Shown piece by piece: positions 26,229 to 35,333 of a stretch of 64,000 nt of DNA. The notes under the pieces were generated by a model. The model saw only the letters and a list, made by a program, of their open reading frames with translations. It made no database searches and was not told where the DNA came from. A program made the translations under genes and the position numbers. The stretch covers positions 186,001 through 250,000 of the forward strand of contig JANQLY010000011.1 in assembly GCA_028280345.1 (NCBI GenBank), in the 5' to 3' direction. The first letter of the stretch is position 1, and each line of letters starts with the position of its first letter. Origin of the DNA: Pseudomonadales bacterium (GTDB lineage Bacteria > Pseudomonadota > Gammaproteobacteria > Pseudomonadales > UBA7239).

Positions 26229-27368
26229 TTAATACCCTTCGAATGAAGCAACGCGCTGGTAGTGGAAGCTTGCACTGCCAAGTAACTCCGCACTAACTCG
26301 TGCCCGTTTCAAAAACAGGCCAATATCCAGTTCGTCGGTTACGCCGATGCCGCCGTGCATTTGTACTGATTCATTGGTAACGAGTTCATAGGCTTCATTG
26401 ATAATTGCTTTTGCGCCGCTACACAGTGCGGCAAAATTATCATTGTCATTCTCTAGTGCGTCCAGTGCACTCATTAGTGCTGACTTGCACATCTCGATTT
26501 GCGTATACATGTGTGCAGCGCGGTGTTGCAGGGCCTGGAAGGTGCCAATGAGTACGCCGAACTGCTTGCGTTCCTTGAGATATTCAATGGTGCGTTCAAA
26601 CACTTCTTCAATGCCACCGAGCATTTCGGCAGCGAGACAGACGCGAGCGCGATCCAGTGCCTTGTCGAGTGGTGCAAAAGCCTGATCAAGCTCGCCGAGT
26701 AGCTGCTGCTTGCCTACACTTACATTGTTAAACGTTATCCGTGCATAGCCGCGGCTGTCGATAAGTTTGACGGTTTCAATCTTCAGGCCACTGCTGTTTG
26801 GGTCGACTACAAACAGGCTGAGGCCATCGGTGTCGCCGGCATCACCTGCTGTGCGTGCAAGTACTATTAGCTGGTCGGCAACATGCCCGTCAATCACCAT
26901 CGACTTGTTGCCGTTTAACACATAGCTATCGCCATCTGCATTTGCGCTCAATGCAGTTTGGGCAGGATCGTGATGGATGCCCTCATCCATCGCGAGAGCA
27001 TAACTGACTTCGCCACTTGCAATGCCGGGCAACAACTCCTGCTTTTGTGCTTCGCTGCCTGCATAGAGGATTGTTGAGCCGGAGAGCAAAACATTGGAGA
27101 GTAATGGTGAGGCGGTAAGAGTGCGACCGAGTTCTTTCATGCAGCCCGCAAGCCCCATATAACCAAACTCAAAACCGCCATAGCTTTCCGGGAAAGTCAT
27201 ACCGGCCCAGCCGAGCTCCACCATCTCTGACCACAGTTCTTTGCTGTAGCCCGTGGGATCCTGTTCATCGCGCAGTTTGCGAAATGCTTCCACCGGTGTT
27301 TTGCTTTGGGCAAAGTCTTTGGCTGTCTGTTTGAGAGAGCGCTGTTCTTCGTTAAATGCGAGTGCCAT
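26229..27368 (-). CDS. Acyl-CoA dehydrogenase, second subunit-type
   Basis: A 379-residue acyl-CoA dehydrogenase-fold protein. It has the N-terminal helical domain (ESYGGFEFGYMG), a beta-barrel middle (NGNKSMVIDGHVADQLIVLART) and the C-terminal FAD domain (ERKQFGVLIGTFQALQHRAA, QMHGGIGVTDELDIG). The usual early YALAMDEG region is present but shortened. It lies 62 bases downstream of a second, longer acyl-CoA dehydrogenase. Such pairs often form heteromers for bulky CoA thioesters such as steroid side chains; this is inference. The substrate is unknown. Confidence 0.9.
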   Translation of the reverse strand: MALAFNEEQRSLKQTAKDFAQSKTPVEAFRKLRDEQDPTGYSKELWSEMVELGWAGMTFPESYGGFEFGYMGLAGCMKELGRTLTASPLLSNVLLSGSTILYAGSEAQKQELLPGIASGEVSYALAMDEGIHHDPAQTALSANADGDSYVLNGNKSMVIDGHVADQLIVLARTAGDAGDTDGLSLFVVDPNSSGLKIETVKLIDSRGYARITFNNVSVGKQQLLGELDQAFAPLDKALDRARVCLAAEMLGGIEEVFERTIEYLKERKQFGVLIGTFQALQHRAAHMYTQIEMCKSALMSALDALENDNDNFAALCSGAKAIINEAYELVTNESVQMHGGIGVTDELDIGLFLKRARVSAELLGSASFHYQRVASFEGY

Positions 27369-27430
27369 ATTGATGCCTTATTTAAATAGTGATGCCTGGA
27401 TGAATAATGTTATGTTTGGCTAATAACTCT

Positions 27431-28630
27431 TTAGCTCATAACACCGGGTAAACCGAGTACCCGCTTGGCAATAATGTTTAACTGAATCTCGGATGTGCCG
27501 CCAGCAATGGTATGGGTTTTGGCGCCCATCCAGTCCAGGGTTACACTGAGTTCATCATCGGCAAAGTGGTCATTGTCATTCCAGCCGAGCGCTTTCTCCC
27601 CCATGATTTTTAACAACAATTCGTATTTGCGTTTTTCTTCCTCCGTGCCGCAGTATTTAAAAATCATTGCAGTATTCATGTTGCCTGCACCGTGGGTAAA
27701 TTCATCTACCATGCGCTGTTGTGTAACATCAAAGGATTTTTTATACACTTCGTGACGCGCAATCGCTTCGCGAATCACGCTATCTTTAAGTTCGCCGTTT
27801 TCATTTTGTGCGAGGTAGCGTTGTGCTGCGCCGCGTGGTTCGAGTGTGGAAGCCACTGTGCTGCCGAGGTCTGACATCATGTTACGTTCAAACTCAAGCA
27901 CACGTTTGGCAACCGTCCAGCCCTTGTTAATCTCGCCGAGCACAGCCTTCTTTGGTACCTCAACATTATCAAAGAACGTCTGGCAGAAGTGGCGTTCACC
28001 GGTGATTAATTCAATGGGTTTGGCTTCGACACCTTCTGAAGCCATATCAAACAACAGGAAAGTAATACCGTCACGCTTGGGAGCATCAGGGTCGGTTCTG
28101 ACAAGGCAGTAGATGTAATCTGCCTGATCGGCATAGGATGTCCAGATCTTGGAACCGTTAACAATAAAGTGATCACCTTTATCTTCGGCGCGGGTTTGCA
28201 AACCGGCAAGGTCGGAACCTGCACCGGGTTCGGAGTAGCCTTGGCACCAGCGAATTTCGCCGCGGGCAATTTTCGGCAGGTGTTCGAGTTTTTGTTCCTC
28301 TGTGCCGAACTCGAGAATAACCGGGCCTACCATCCAGATGCCGAGGTTGACCTGCGGAGCGCGGGCTTTGATGCGATTCATTTCTTCCTTGAAAATTGCA
28401 GTCTGTTCAGCGTCAAATCCGGCACCACCGTATTCAGCCGGCCAATCCGGTACGCAATAACCCTTTTCGACGCAACGCTCAAACCAGAGTTTTGCATCGT
28501 CGTTGGGGAATTCAATATTGCGACCGCCCCAGACCTGTTCTTCCTGGGATGCGGGATTGCGAAGAGAGTGCGGACAATTCTCTTCGAGCCAACTGCGGAT
28601 TTCCTGACGGAACGTTTCAAGGTCACTCAC
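27431..28630 (-). CDS. Acyl-CoA dehydrogenase, first subunit-type
   Basis: A 399-residue acyl-CoA dehydrogenase. Clear markers are WCQGYSEPGAGSDLAGL (FAD/substrate loop), HFIVNGSKIWTSYADQADY and the C-terminal IAGGTSEIQLNIIAKRVLGLPG. It starts at a GTG at 28630 with AAGGAG nine bases ahead. It forms an operon with the 379-residue dehydrogenase and is divergent from an SDR/LLM/FAD oxidoreductase set, suggesting one regulated catabolic locus. Confidence 0.92.
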   Translation of the reverse strand: MSDLETFRQEIRSWLEENCPHSLRNPASQEEQVWGGRNIEFPNDDAKLWFERCVEKGYCVPDWPAEYGGAGFDAEQTAIFKEEMNRIKARAPQVNLGIWMVGPVILEFGTEEQKLEHLPKIARGEIRWCQGYSEPGAGSDLAGLQTRAEDKGDHFIVNGSKIWTSYADQADYIYCLVRTDPDAPKRDGITFLLFDMASEGVEAKPIELITGERHFCQTFFDNVEVPKKAVLGEINKGWTVAKRVLEFERNMMSDLGSTVASTLEPRGAAQRYLAQNENGELKDSVIREAIARHEVYKKSFDVTQQRMVDEFTHGAGNMNTAMIFKYCGTEEEKRKYELLLKIMGEKALGWNDNDHFADDELSVTLDWMGAKTHTIAGGTSEIQLNIIAKRVLGLPGVMS

Positions 28631-29006
28631 AGATATTTGCTCCTTATGATTCTTACTACTTGAATTTTGCGGTGCTACTACTAACTAACCGTGTGTGCTC
28701 ATCAGCCGGTTTAAGTCATTTGGCTATCAGAGCAAAGTGCCGGTGAAGTAAAGTGCCAGTAAATTTTAGAATCGAAAACCTAAATTCCACCGCGGCGCAA
28801 TTCTAACAGATTGGTGCTTTTGGCTTAAGAAAAACCTTTAGTTTCAGGCATTTAGAAAATTTAAGAAAATTGGTTGATTTTGTTATTAGGCGGTGGTTTC
28901 TATTGTCAATTTTACTGTCGGGAATGTGGTTATCCACCGCTTGTTTGGGTGTCAGCCTGGTCATCAAACTATAGAATAGGCCAGTCAACCATTTGGATGT
29001 AAGGGC
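28631..29006. promoter_or_regulatory. Divergent control region of the catabolic cluster
   Basis: A 376-base AT-rich gap between divergent operons with no credible gene. An imperfect direct repeat (CAAAGTGCCGGTGAAG at 28733-28748, TAAAGTGCCAGTAAA at 28749-28763) lies about 105 bases from the dehydrogenase start. A TATAGAAT at about 28970 could be the -10 for the SDR gene. No regulator gene is adjacent. Confidence 0.4.
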
Positions 29007-29759
29007 ATGAAACGTTTCCAGGAAAAAAATATTGTTGTTACCGGTGCTGCTTCGGGCATTGGTCGCTCCACTGCGCTACGCCTTGGTGAAGAAGGCGGAA
29101 AAATCTGGTGTGTGGATATTAACGAAGCCGGTGCGCGACAGACCGCAGATGAAATCAGGGCATTTGGCAGTGAAGCAGAAGCATCGAGTTTTGATGTGAC
29201 CGATTACAATACCTGCAAACTGTTTATTGATTCGGTGATTGAAAAGTGGGATGTGCTCGATGTGTTATGCAATATCGCGGGCATTGGTGGTATGAAGCGC
29301 TTTGAGGAAGAGACGCCTGAACGTTTCCAGTCCATGCTGGCAGTTAATCTACACGGCCCGTTTAACTTGTGTCACGTAGCGATCGAACATTTATTAAAAC
29401 GCAAAGGCAATATTGTCAATCTCGCTTCTGTGGCCGGTGTGATTGGTCAGGCCTATACCGCCAGTTATGTAGCATCCAAACATGGCTTGGTGGGTTTGAC
29501 CAAATCGATTGCGATGGAATACGGTCGTCAGGGTTTGCGTGCCAACGCGGTTTGTCCCGGTGCGATTAATACACCGCTAATCAGTAATTTTGATTTTCCT
29601 GAAGGCATTGATACCTCACTTGTAGATCGCTATAACTTTTTGCCGTGGTTTGCAGAGCCGGAAGAAGTGGCCGCTATGATTGCTTATGTGGCAAGTGATG
29701 AGGCAAAGTATGTGAATGGCTCAGTTATGACGATTGATGGTGGTATTACTTCGGGCTAG
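29007..29759 (+). CDS. Short-chain dehydrogenase/reductase
   Basis: Classical SDR of 250 residues. The NAD(P) motif TGAASGIG is at 12-19, NIAG at 88-91, and the catalytic S140, Y153 and K157 are in place. An aspartate (VDINEA, about residue 36) follows the second strand, favouring NAD(H). It begins a plus-strand set of three oxidoreductases divergent from two acyl-CoA dehydrogenases. The substrate is probably a hydroxy- or keto-group of a hydrophobic compound; not determinable here. Confidence 0.92.
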   Translation: MKRFQEKNIVVTGAASGIGRSTALRLGEEGGKIWCVDINEAGARQTADEIRAFGSEAEASSFDVTDYNTCKLFIDSVIEKWDVLDVLCNIAGIGGMKRFEEETPERFQSMLAVNLHGPFNLCHVAIEHLLKRKGNIVNLASVAGVIGQAYTASYVASKHGLVGLTKSIAMEYGRQGLRANAVCPGAINTPLISNFDFPEGIDTSLVDRYNFLPWFAEPEEVAAMIAYVASDEAKYVNGSVMTIDGGITSG

Positions 29760-29789
29760 TTACAAGACGTTTTTTTAAGGAGAAAGAAG

Positions 29790-30647
29790 ATGAAATTTTG
29801 GCAGTCACTGGCTTTTGTAGAGCTCGATCAAATTGTTGAGTGTGCCAAATTTGCCGAGGATCTTGGCTTTTACGGTGTGTCGTTTGGCGATCATCTGGTC
29901 ACTACCAAAGAACAGGTGGATGAATACCTCTACACAAAAGATGGCACGGTATTCTGGGAGCCGGAAACCCACTGGCCTGACCCCTGGGTGGTGTCTGCCG
30001 CGATTGCACGGGAGACAAGCAAGGTTAAATTCCTTACTACGGTATACGTGTTGCCGATGCGCGACCCGTTTACCGTTGCCAAAGCGATTTCCACGGCGGC
30101 CTATCTGGCGGACAACCGCCTTGTACTCGGTATTGGCGTGGGTTGGCAAAAAGCCGAGTTTGAATTGACAGGTCAGGATTACCATACCCGTGGCAAACGC
30201 TGTGATGAGCAAATTGAAATTATCAAAAAACTCACCAGTGGTGAAATGGTTGAGCACCACGGAGAGCACTATGATTTTGCACCATTAATGATGTCACCGG
30301 GTACTACAGAGCCGATTCCGATTTATGTCGGTGGGCACAGCAAGCCCGCGTTTCGCCGTGCTGCGCAAAATGATGGCTGGCTCGGTCTGCGTTATCCGGA
30401 AGAAGAAATACCGCCGATTCTTGAGCAGTTAAAAACGGCTCGAGAGCAACAGGGAGCACTCGACAAGGATTTTGAGGTGTGGCTTGCACCCTTGATGCCG
30501 GAACAGGATACCTACAAACGTATGGAGGAGATGGGGGTGACCATGGTGAATGGTGCCAACTTCTTTGTTGATGGCAAGGTAGTACCGACAGATATCGATT
30601 TTAAAAAACGCCGTATGGAAGAATTTGCCAATCAGTTTCTAAAGTAG
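29790..30647 (+). CDS. LLM-class flavin-dependent oxidoreductase
   Basis: A TIM-barrel, luciferase-like protein of 285 residues. It shows the family core: EFAEDLGF-type start (KFAEDLGFYGVSFGDH), LTTVYVLPMRDPFTVAKAISTAAYLADNRLVLGIGVGW and IPIYVGGHSKPAFRRAA. Members use FMN or F420; the nearest pattern is the TIGR03619-like F420 group, but no F420 biosynthesis gene is in the window. An AAGGAGAAAG ribosome site precedes the ATG. It lies between an SDR and an FAD-dependent dehydrogenase. Confidence 0.88.
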   Translation: MKFWQSLAFVELDQIVECAKFAEDLGFYGVSFGDHLVTTKEQVDEYLYTKDGTVFWEPETHWPDPWVVSAAIARETSKVKFLTTVYVLPMRDPFTVAKAISTAAYLADNRLVLGIGVGWQKAEFELTGQDYHTRGKRCDEQIEIIKKLTSGEMVEHHGEHYDFAPLMMSPGTTEPIPIYVGGHSKPAFRRAAQNDGWLGLRYPEEEIPPILEQLKTAREQQGALDKDFEVWLAPLMPEQDTYKRMEEMGVTMVNGANFFVDGKVVPTDIDFKKRRMEEFANQFLK

Positions 30648-30678
30648 CCAGGGGTTAGCAGTATGAAAGGTGAGCAAC

Positions 30679-32130
30679 ATGAGTGACGAGTTGATTTTAC
30701 AAGCCGCAGATATTGAGCAGTGGGATGCGCAAGCTGATGTGGTGGTGATCGGTCTCGGTGCAGCAGGTGTGTGTGCGTCTATTGAAGCGCAGGCGGCTGG
30801 TGTCAGTGTACATGTGCTCGAGCGCGCGAGTGGTGCCGGTGGCACGACGGCGCTGGCGGCAGGGCATCTCTATCTCGGTGGCGGTACGCGCGTACAGAAA
30901 GCTTGTGGCATTGAAGACAGTGTAGAAGATATGTACAACTATATTATGGCGGTAACACCGAACCCGGCAGAGTGTGAAGAAAAAATTCGCCTCTATTGTG
31001 AGCAAAGTGTTGATCACTTTAACTGGCTCGTGGATCAGGGTGTGCCGTTCAAGGATTCTATCTATGAAGAAAAAGCGGTGGTGCAGCCTACCGATGACTG
31101 TTTGATCTGGTCTGGTAATGAAAAAGTCTGGCCCTATAGTGAAAAAGCCACACCGGCGCCGCGTGGCCACAAGGTGCAGCGAGAAGGTGAGCAGGGTGGC
31201 TCACTGTTAATCGAAGTGCTGGTTAAAAATCTCGAAACCCTCGGTGCAACGATTGAATACGACTGTGGTGCCAAAGCATTGGTGGTGGATGATACCGGGC
31301 AAGTGGTTGGCGTGTCTTATAAGCAGTTTGGCGAGATGAAAACCGTAAAGGCAGATAAGGGGGTTGTATTGGCCTGCGGTGGTTTTACCCAAAATAAGGA
31401 AATGCTGGCCGAGTATGCTCCGGTGATGACTCAGGGAGTAACGCCTTACAGTAACCCGAATGACAAAGGTATCGGCATTCAGTTTGGTCAGGCACTCGGT
31501 GCGGGTATCGCCCATATGGGCGGGTTACTGGTGACCTCAGCGTTTTATCCGCCGGCGAGTATGTTGAAAGGTATTCTGATTAACAAACACGGCAAACGGT
31601 TTGTTAACGAAGACTCCTATCATGGACGTACTGCGGCTCTATCGTTGGAGCAGGATGACGGGATTGTCTACCATATTGCCGATGAGGCGACCTATGGCAA
31701 GCCGACGATGATGGGTCAGGAATTAATTGATGGCTATGAAACCGTTGAAGAAATAGAAGTAGCGCTGGAGTTGCCGCAGGGTTCGCTGGTTGAAACAATG
31801 ACGAATTACAATAAACATGCAGAAAACGGTGAAGATCCGGAAATGCATAAATACAGGGACTGGATTCAACCGTTAAAGTCACCGTTTGCGGTGACACAGC
31901 TCAGCTTGGGCAAGTCGTTTTATATGGGCTTTACACTCGGGGGATTAACCGTTTCCATTGATGGCGAAGTATTGAAAGAAGATGGTCGCGTGATTGATGG
32001 GCTCTATGCGGCTGGTGCCTGTGCCTCGAATATTGCCCAGGATAGTAACGGCTATTCGTCGGGTACCTGCATTGGCGAATCGACATTTTTTGGGCGCCGG
32101 GTGGGTAAAAGAGTCGCAGCTGAAGTGTAA
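30679..32130 (+). CDS. FAD-dependent oxidoreductase (FAD_binding_2, ketosteroid dehydrogenase-like)
   Basis: Flavoprotein of 483 residues of the fumarate reductase/3-ketosteroid dehydrogenase superfamily. The dinucleotide fold is VVVIGLGAAGVCASIEA near residue 20, followed by SGAGGTTALAAGHLYLGGG. The C-terminal FAD site is GLYAAGACASN with the later NGYSSGTCIGES. The ATG at 30679 has an AAAGGTGAG ribosome site; a GTG nine bases earlier is possible. Its neighbours suggest a role in desaturating or reducing a ring or enoyl intermediate; substrate unknown. Confidence 0.87.
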   Translation: MSDELILQAADIEQWDAQADVVVIGLGAAGVCASIEAQAAGVSVHVLERASGAGGTTALAAGHLYLGGGTRVQKACGIEDSVEDMYNYIMAVTPNPAECEEKIRLYCEQSVDHFNWLVDQGVPFKDSIYEEKAVVQPTDDCLIWSGNEKVWPYSEKATPAPRGHKVQREGEQGGSLLIEVLVKNLETLGATIEYDCGAKALVVDDTGQVVGVSYKQFGEMKTVKADKGVVLACGGFTQNKEMLAEYAPVMTQGVTPYSNPNDKGIGIQFGQALGAGIAHMGGLLVTSAFYPPASMLKGILINKHGKRFVNEDSYHGRTAALSLEQDDGIVYHIADEATYGKPTMMGQELIDGYETVEEIEVALELPQGSLVETMTNYNKHAENGEDPEMHKYRDWIQPLKSPFAVTQLSLGKSFYMGFTLGGLTVSIDGEVLKEDGRVIDGLYAAGACASNIAQDSNGYSSGTCIGESTFFGRRVGKRVAAEV

Positions 32131-32180
32131 CTGATACTCATGCTTACAATTTAGTAGATCGGAACTGCCGGGGCCTGTAA

Positions 32181-32414
32181 TTATAGTTTGTTATCTTCGG
32201 CGTCTTTTACAAACGCAAAGCGTGCCATGGTTTTGCCTTCGTATTCAACGTTTTCTTTAAACATCTCCAGCGGTCTGACCCAAAGGTCGTAGTCGTCGTA
32301 TAAGCAGCGGTAGACGACAAGCTTTTCCTCCGTCTCCGAGTGGGTGCAGGTATCGTAGACCTGATACAGCGGTCCTTTATAGTGCTGATAGATGCCGGGT
32401 TTGATATCAGCCAT
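32181..32414 (-). CDS. DUF1653 family protein
   Basis: A 77-residue soluble protein of the DUF1653 family (PGIYQHYKGPLYQVYDTCTHSETEE, VVYRCLYDDYDLWVRPLEMF). Function unknown. It begins five bases after the valS stop, so it is probably translated from the valS message. It converges on the FAD oxidoreductase gene, with no terminator seen between them. Confidence 0.88.
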   Translation of the reverse strand: MADIKPGIYQHYKGPLYQVYDTCTHSETEEKLVVYRCLYDDYDLWVRPLEMFKENVEYEGKTMARFAFVKDAEDNKL

Positions 32415-32419
32415 AACAA

Positions 32420-35197
32420 TTACAACGCAGACAGCTTGTCGAGTTGTTCCTGTAGCTTTTGCAGTGCGGATTCCGCTTCAGCCAGTTTAGCTTTTTCTTT
32501 CTCAACGACATCTGTTGGCGCGTTGCTAACGAATTTTTCGTTGCCGAGTTTGCCGCTCAGACGTTTGACTTCCTTGCCCTGCTTGTCGATCTCTTTGTTA
32601 ATGCGCGCTTTTTCTGCCTCAGTATCGATAAGACCAGCCATGGGCACGAGGACTTCCATCTCGCCAGCGAGTGCGGTGGCAGACATCGGTGCTTCGTCGC
32701 CTTCGTTGAGCCAGGTAATCGATTCGATATTGGCGAGCTTTTTCAAAAACGGTTCGTTATCATCCAGGCGCGACTGGTCTTCCGGGCTGCCGTTTTTAAA
32801 GAAAACCGCAAGGTGTTTTTTGGGTGAAATATCCATTTCGCCGCGGATATTGCGCACGCCGATAATAATACGTTTGAGCCATTCAATTGCGTCAATGGCT
32901 TCTGCGTCGACTTTGCTGTTGTCTGCGCAGGGGAAGGCTTGCAGCATAATCGTCTCTCCTTCGGCACCGGCGAGTCCTTTAATGCGTTGCCAGATTTCCT
33001 CGGTAATAAACGGCATCATCGGGTGTAGCAAGCGCAGCGCAGCTTCGAGTACGCGCACAAGGGTGCGACGGGTGCCAAGCTGTAGCTCTGGAGAGGCATC
33101 TTCAGCCCAGAGTACCGGTTTGGAAAGCTCCAGATACCAGTCGCAGTATTCGTTCCAGAAAAACTCATAAATAGCTTGGGAGGCGAGATCAAAGCGGTAT
33201 TGTGCAACAGCGTCAGCCACTGCCGTTTCCGTTTCCTGCAAGCGCGAAATAATCCAGCGATCAGCCAAAGAGAGCTCGTAGTTATCACCACTGAGATCAA
33301 ATTCTTCGCTGTTCATTAGCACGTAGCGTGCGGCATTCCAGATCTTGTTGCAGAAATTGCGGAAGCCTTCGATGCGCCCTACATCAAACTTGATATCGCG
33401 CCCGGTAGAGGCAAGGGATAAATAGGTGAAGCGCAAGGCATCGGTACCATAGGCATTAATACCATCGGGAAATTCTTTTTTCGTCTGTTTGGTGATTTTT
33501 TCCTTTTGCTGCGGTTGCATCATGCCACTGGTGCGTTTTTCTATCAGCGGGTCCAGTTCAATACCATCAATCAAGTCAATCGGGTCAAGCACATTGCCCT
33601 TGGATTTGGACATTTTCTGCCCGTGGGAATCGCGCACCAGACCATGCACATACACGGTGTGAAATGGCACTTCCTGTTTGAAATGCAGTGTCATCATAAT
33701 CATGCGTGCGACCCAGAAGAAAATAATATCAAACCCGGTGACAAGCACCGAGGACGGGTGAAAAATCTTCTGCTCCGGAGTATCGTCGGGCCAGCCGAGG
33801 GTAGAGAAAGTCCACAATGCAGATGAAAACCAGGTGTCGAGCACATCTTCATCCTGGCGCAGTTCAATATCTGCACCAAGGTTGTTTTTCTCGCGTACCT
33901 CTGCTTCGCTGCGACCTACATAAATAGTGTTTTCGCTGTCGTACCAGGCGGGAATACGGTGCCCCCACCAGAGTTGACGTGAAATACACCAGTCCTGAAT
34001 ATCGCGCATCCACGCGAAATAGGTGTTCTCCCACTGCTTTGGCACAAAGTTAATGTCGCCATTTTCTACCGCAGCAATTGCAGGTTTGGCGAGTGTCTTC
34101 GCATCCACATACCACTGCTCAGTGAGAAAGGGCTCGATAACTTCTTTGGTACGGTCGCCGCGTGGTACTTTCAATTTATGTGGTTCGACTTTTTCCAGCA
34201 GGTCGAGTGCTTCGAGGTCTTTGACGATTTGCTTGCGCGCAGCAAAGCGATCCATGCCGCGATATTGCTGCGGCGCGTTATCGTTAAGCGTGGCATCCTC
34301 GGTAAAGATATTCATCAGTGGCAGGTTATGGCGCTGCCCCATTTCGTAGTCGTTAAAGTCGTGGGCCGGGGTAATTTTTACACAGCCGGTGCCGAACTCC
34401 ATATCGACGTAGTCATCGGCAATTACGGGAATGGTGCGCTCGGTTAGGGGCAGCGCAATGTCTTTGCCAATAAAACTCTTGTAACGTTCGTCATCCGGGT
34501 GAACGGCCACGGCCATATCGCCGAGCATAGTCTCCGGGCGAGTTGTGGCTACGGTAAGATGTCCGGATCCATCGGCGAGTGGATATTTGTAGTGCCACAG
34601 CGAGCCATTTTCCTCTTCCTGCTCCACTTCGAGATCGGAAACTGCCGTATGCAATTTCGGATCCCAGTTAACGAGGCGGGTACCGCGATAGATCAGTGCC
34701 TCTTCATAAAGACGCACAAAGACTTCCTGGACGGCGTTGGATAATCCGTCGTCCATGGTGAAGCGCTCGCGGCTCCAGTCCGGGCTTGCGCCCATGCGGC
34801 GCAACTGTCGCGTGATGGTACCGCCGGACTGCTCCTTCCATTCCCAGACTTTTTCAATAAACTTGTCGCGACCCAGTTCCTTGCGTGAGGTGCTTGCGGC
34901 TTCCAGTTGTCGCTCCACAACCATCTGTGTCGCAATACCAGCGTGATCTGTACCGGGTTGCCACAGGGTGTTATAGCCCTGCATGCGATGATAGCGAATC
35001 AGGGTGTCCATAATGGTTTCCTGGAAACCGTGACCCATGTGCAGGCTGCCGGTGACATTCGGCGGGGGAATCATAATGCAATAGGCACTGTCTTCGCCGC
35101 GGGTTGCGGCGCTGCCTGCAGGGGCAAAATAGCCGTTTTCTTCCCATTGTTGATAGAGGCGAGACTCAATCGCTTGGGGCTGGTAGGTTTTATCCAT
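32420..35197 (-). CDS. valS: Valyl-tRNA synthetase
   Basis: Class Ia aminoacyl-tRNA synthetase of 925 residues. The HIGH motif is HMGH at 53-56 and the KMSKS motif is in [14 protein letters not shown] near residue 530. A CP1 editing domain lies between them, an anticodon-binding domain follows, and the C-terminal 70 residues form the usual coiled-coil arm ([19 protein letters not shown]). It follows the acidic protein gene after 136 bases, in the conserved pepA-holC-valS neighbourhood. Confidence 0.98.
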   Translation of the reverse strand: MDKTYQPQAIESRLYQQWEENGYFAPAGSAATRGEDSAYCIMIPPPNVTGSLHMGHGFQETIMDTLIRYHRMQGYNTLWQPGTDHAGIATQMVVERQLEAASTSRKELGRDKFIEKVWEWKEQSGGTITRQLRRMGASPDWSRERFTMDDGLSNAVQEVFVRLYEEALIYRGTRLVNWDPKLHTAVSDLEVEQEEENGSLWHYKYPLADGSGHLTVATTRPETMLGDMAVAVHPDDERYKSFIGKDIALPLTERTIPVIADDYVDMEFGTGCVKITPAHDFNDYEMGQRHNLPLMNIFTEDATLNDNAPQQYRGMDRFAARKQIVKDLEALDLLEKVEPHKLKVPRGDRTKEVIEPFLTEQWYVDAKTLAKPAIAAVENGDINFVPKQWENTYFAWMRDIQDWCISRQLWWGHRIPAWYDSENTIYVGRSEAEVREKNNLGADIELRQDEDVLDTWFSSALWTFSTLGWPDDTPEQKIFHPSSVLVTGFDIIFFWVARMIMMTLHFKQEVPFHTVYVHGLVRDSHGQKMSKSKGNVLDPIDLIDGIELDPLIEKRTSGMMQPQQKEKITKQTKKEFPDGINAYGTDALRFTYLSLASTGRDIKFDVGRIEGFRNFCNKIWNAARYVLMNSEEFDLSGDNYELSLADRWIISRLQETETAVADAVAQYRFDLASQAIYEFFWNEYCDWYLELSKPVLWAEDASPELQLGTRRTLVRVLEAALRLLHPMMPFITEEIWQRIKGLAGAEGETIMLQAFPCADNSKVDAEAIDAIEWLKRIIIGVRNIRGEMDISPKKHLAVFFKNGSPEDQSRLDDNEPFLKKLANIESITWLNEGDEAPMSATALAGEMEVLVPMAGLIDTEAEKARINKEIDKQGKEVKRLSGKLGNEKFVSNAPTDVVEKEKAKLAEAESALQKLQEQLDKLSAL

Positions 35198-35333
35198 GGT
35201 GCGGAACTACTCTCTTTTCTCTATTGTTTTCGTAAAACAATAATTTACGGGGCCCGGAAATGGCTTGTGGCCAGCGGGCAGCAAAGGGGAATAATTATAC
35301 GGAAAAAATGCCTAATCAGGAATTTTTTGGGGA

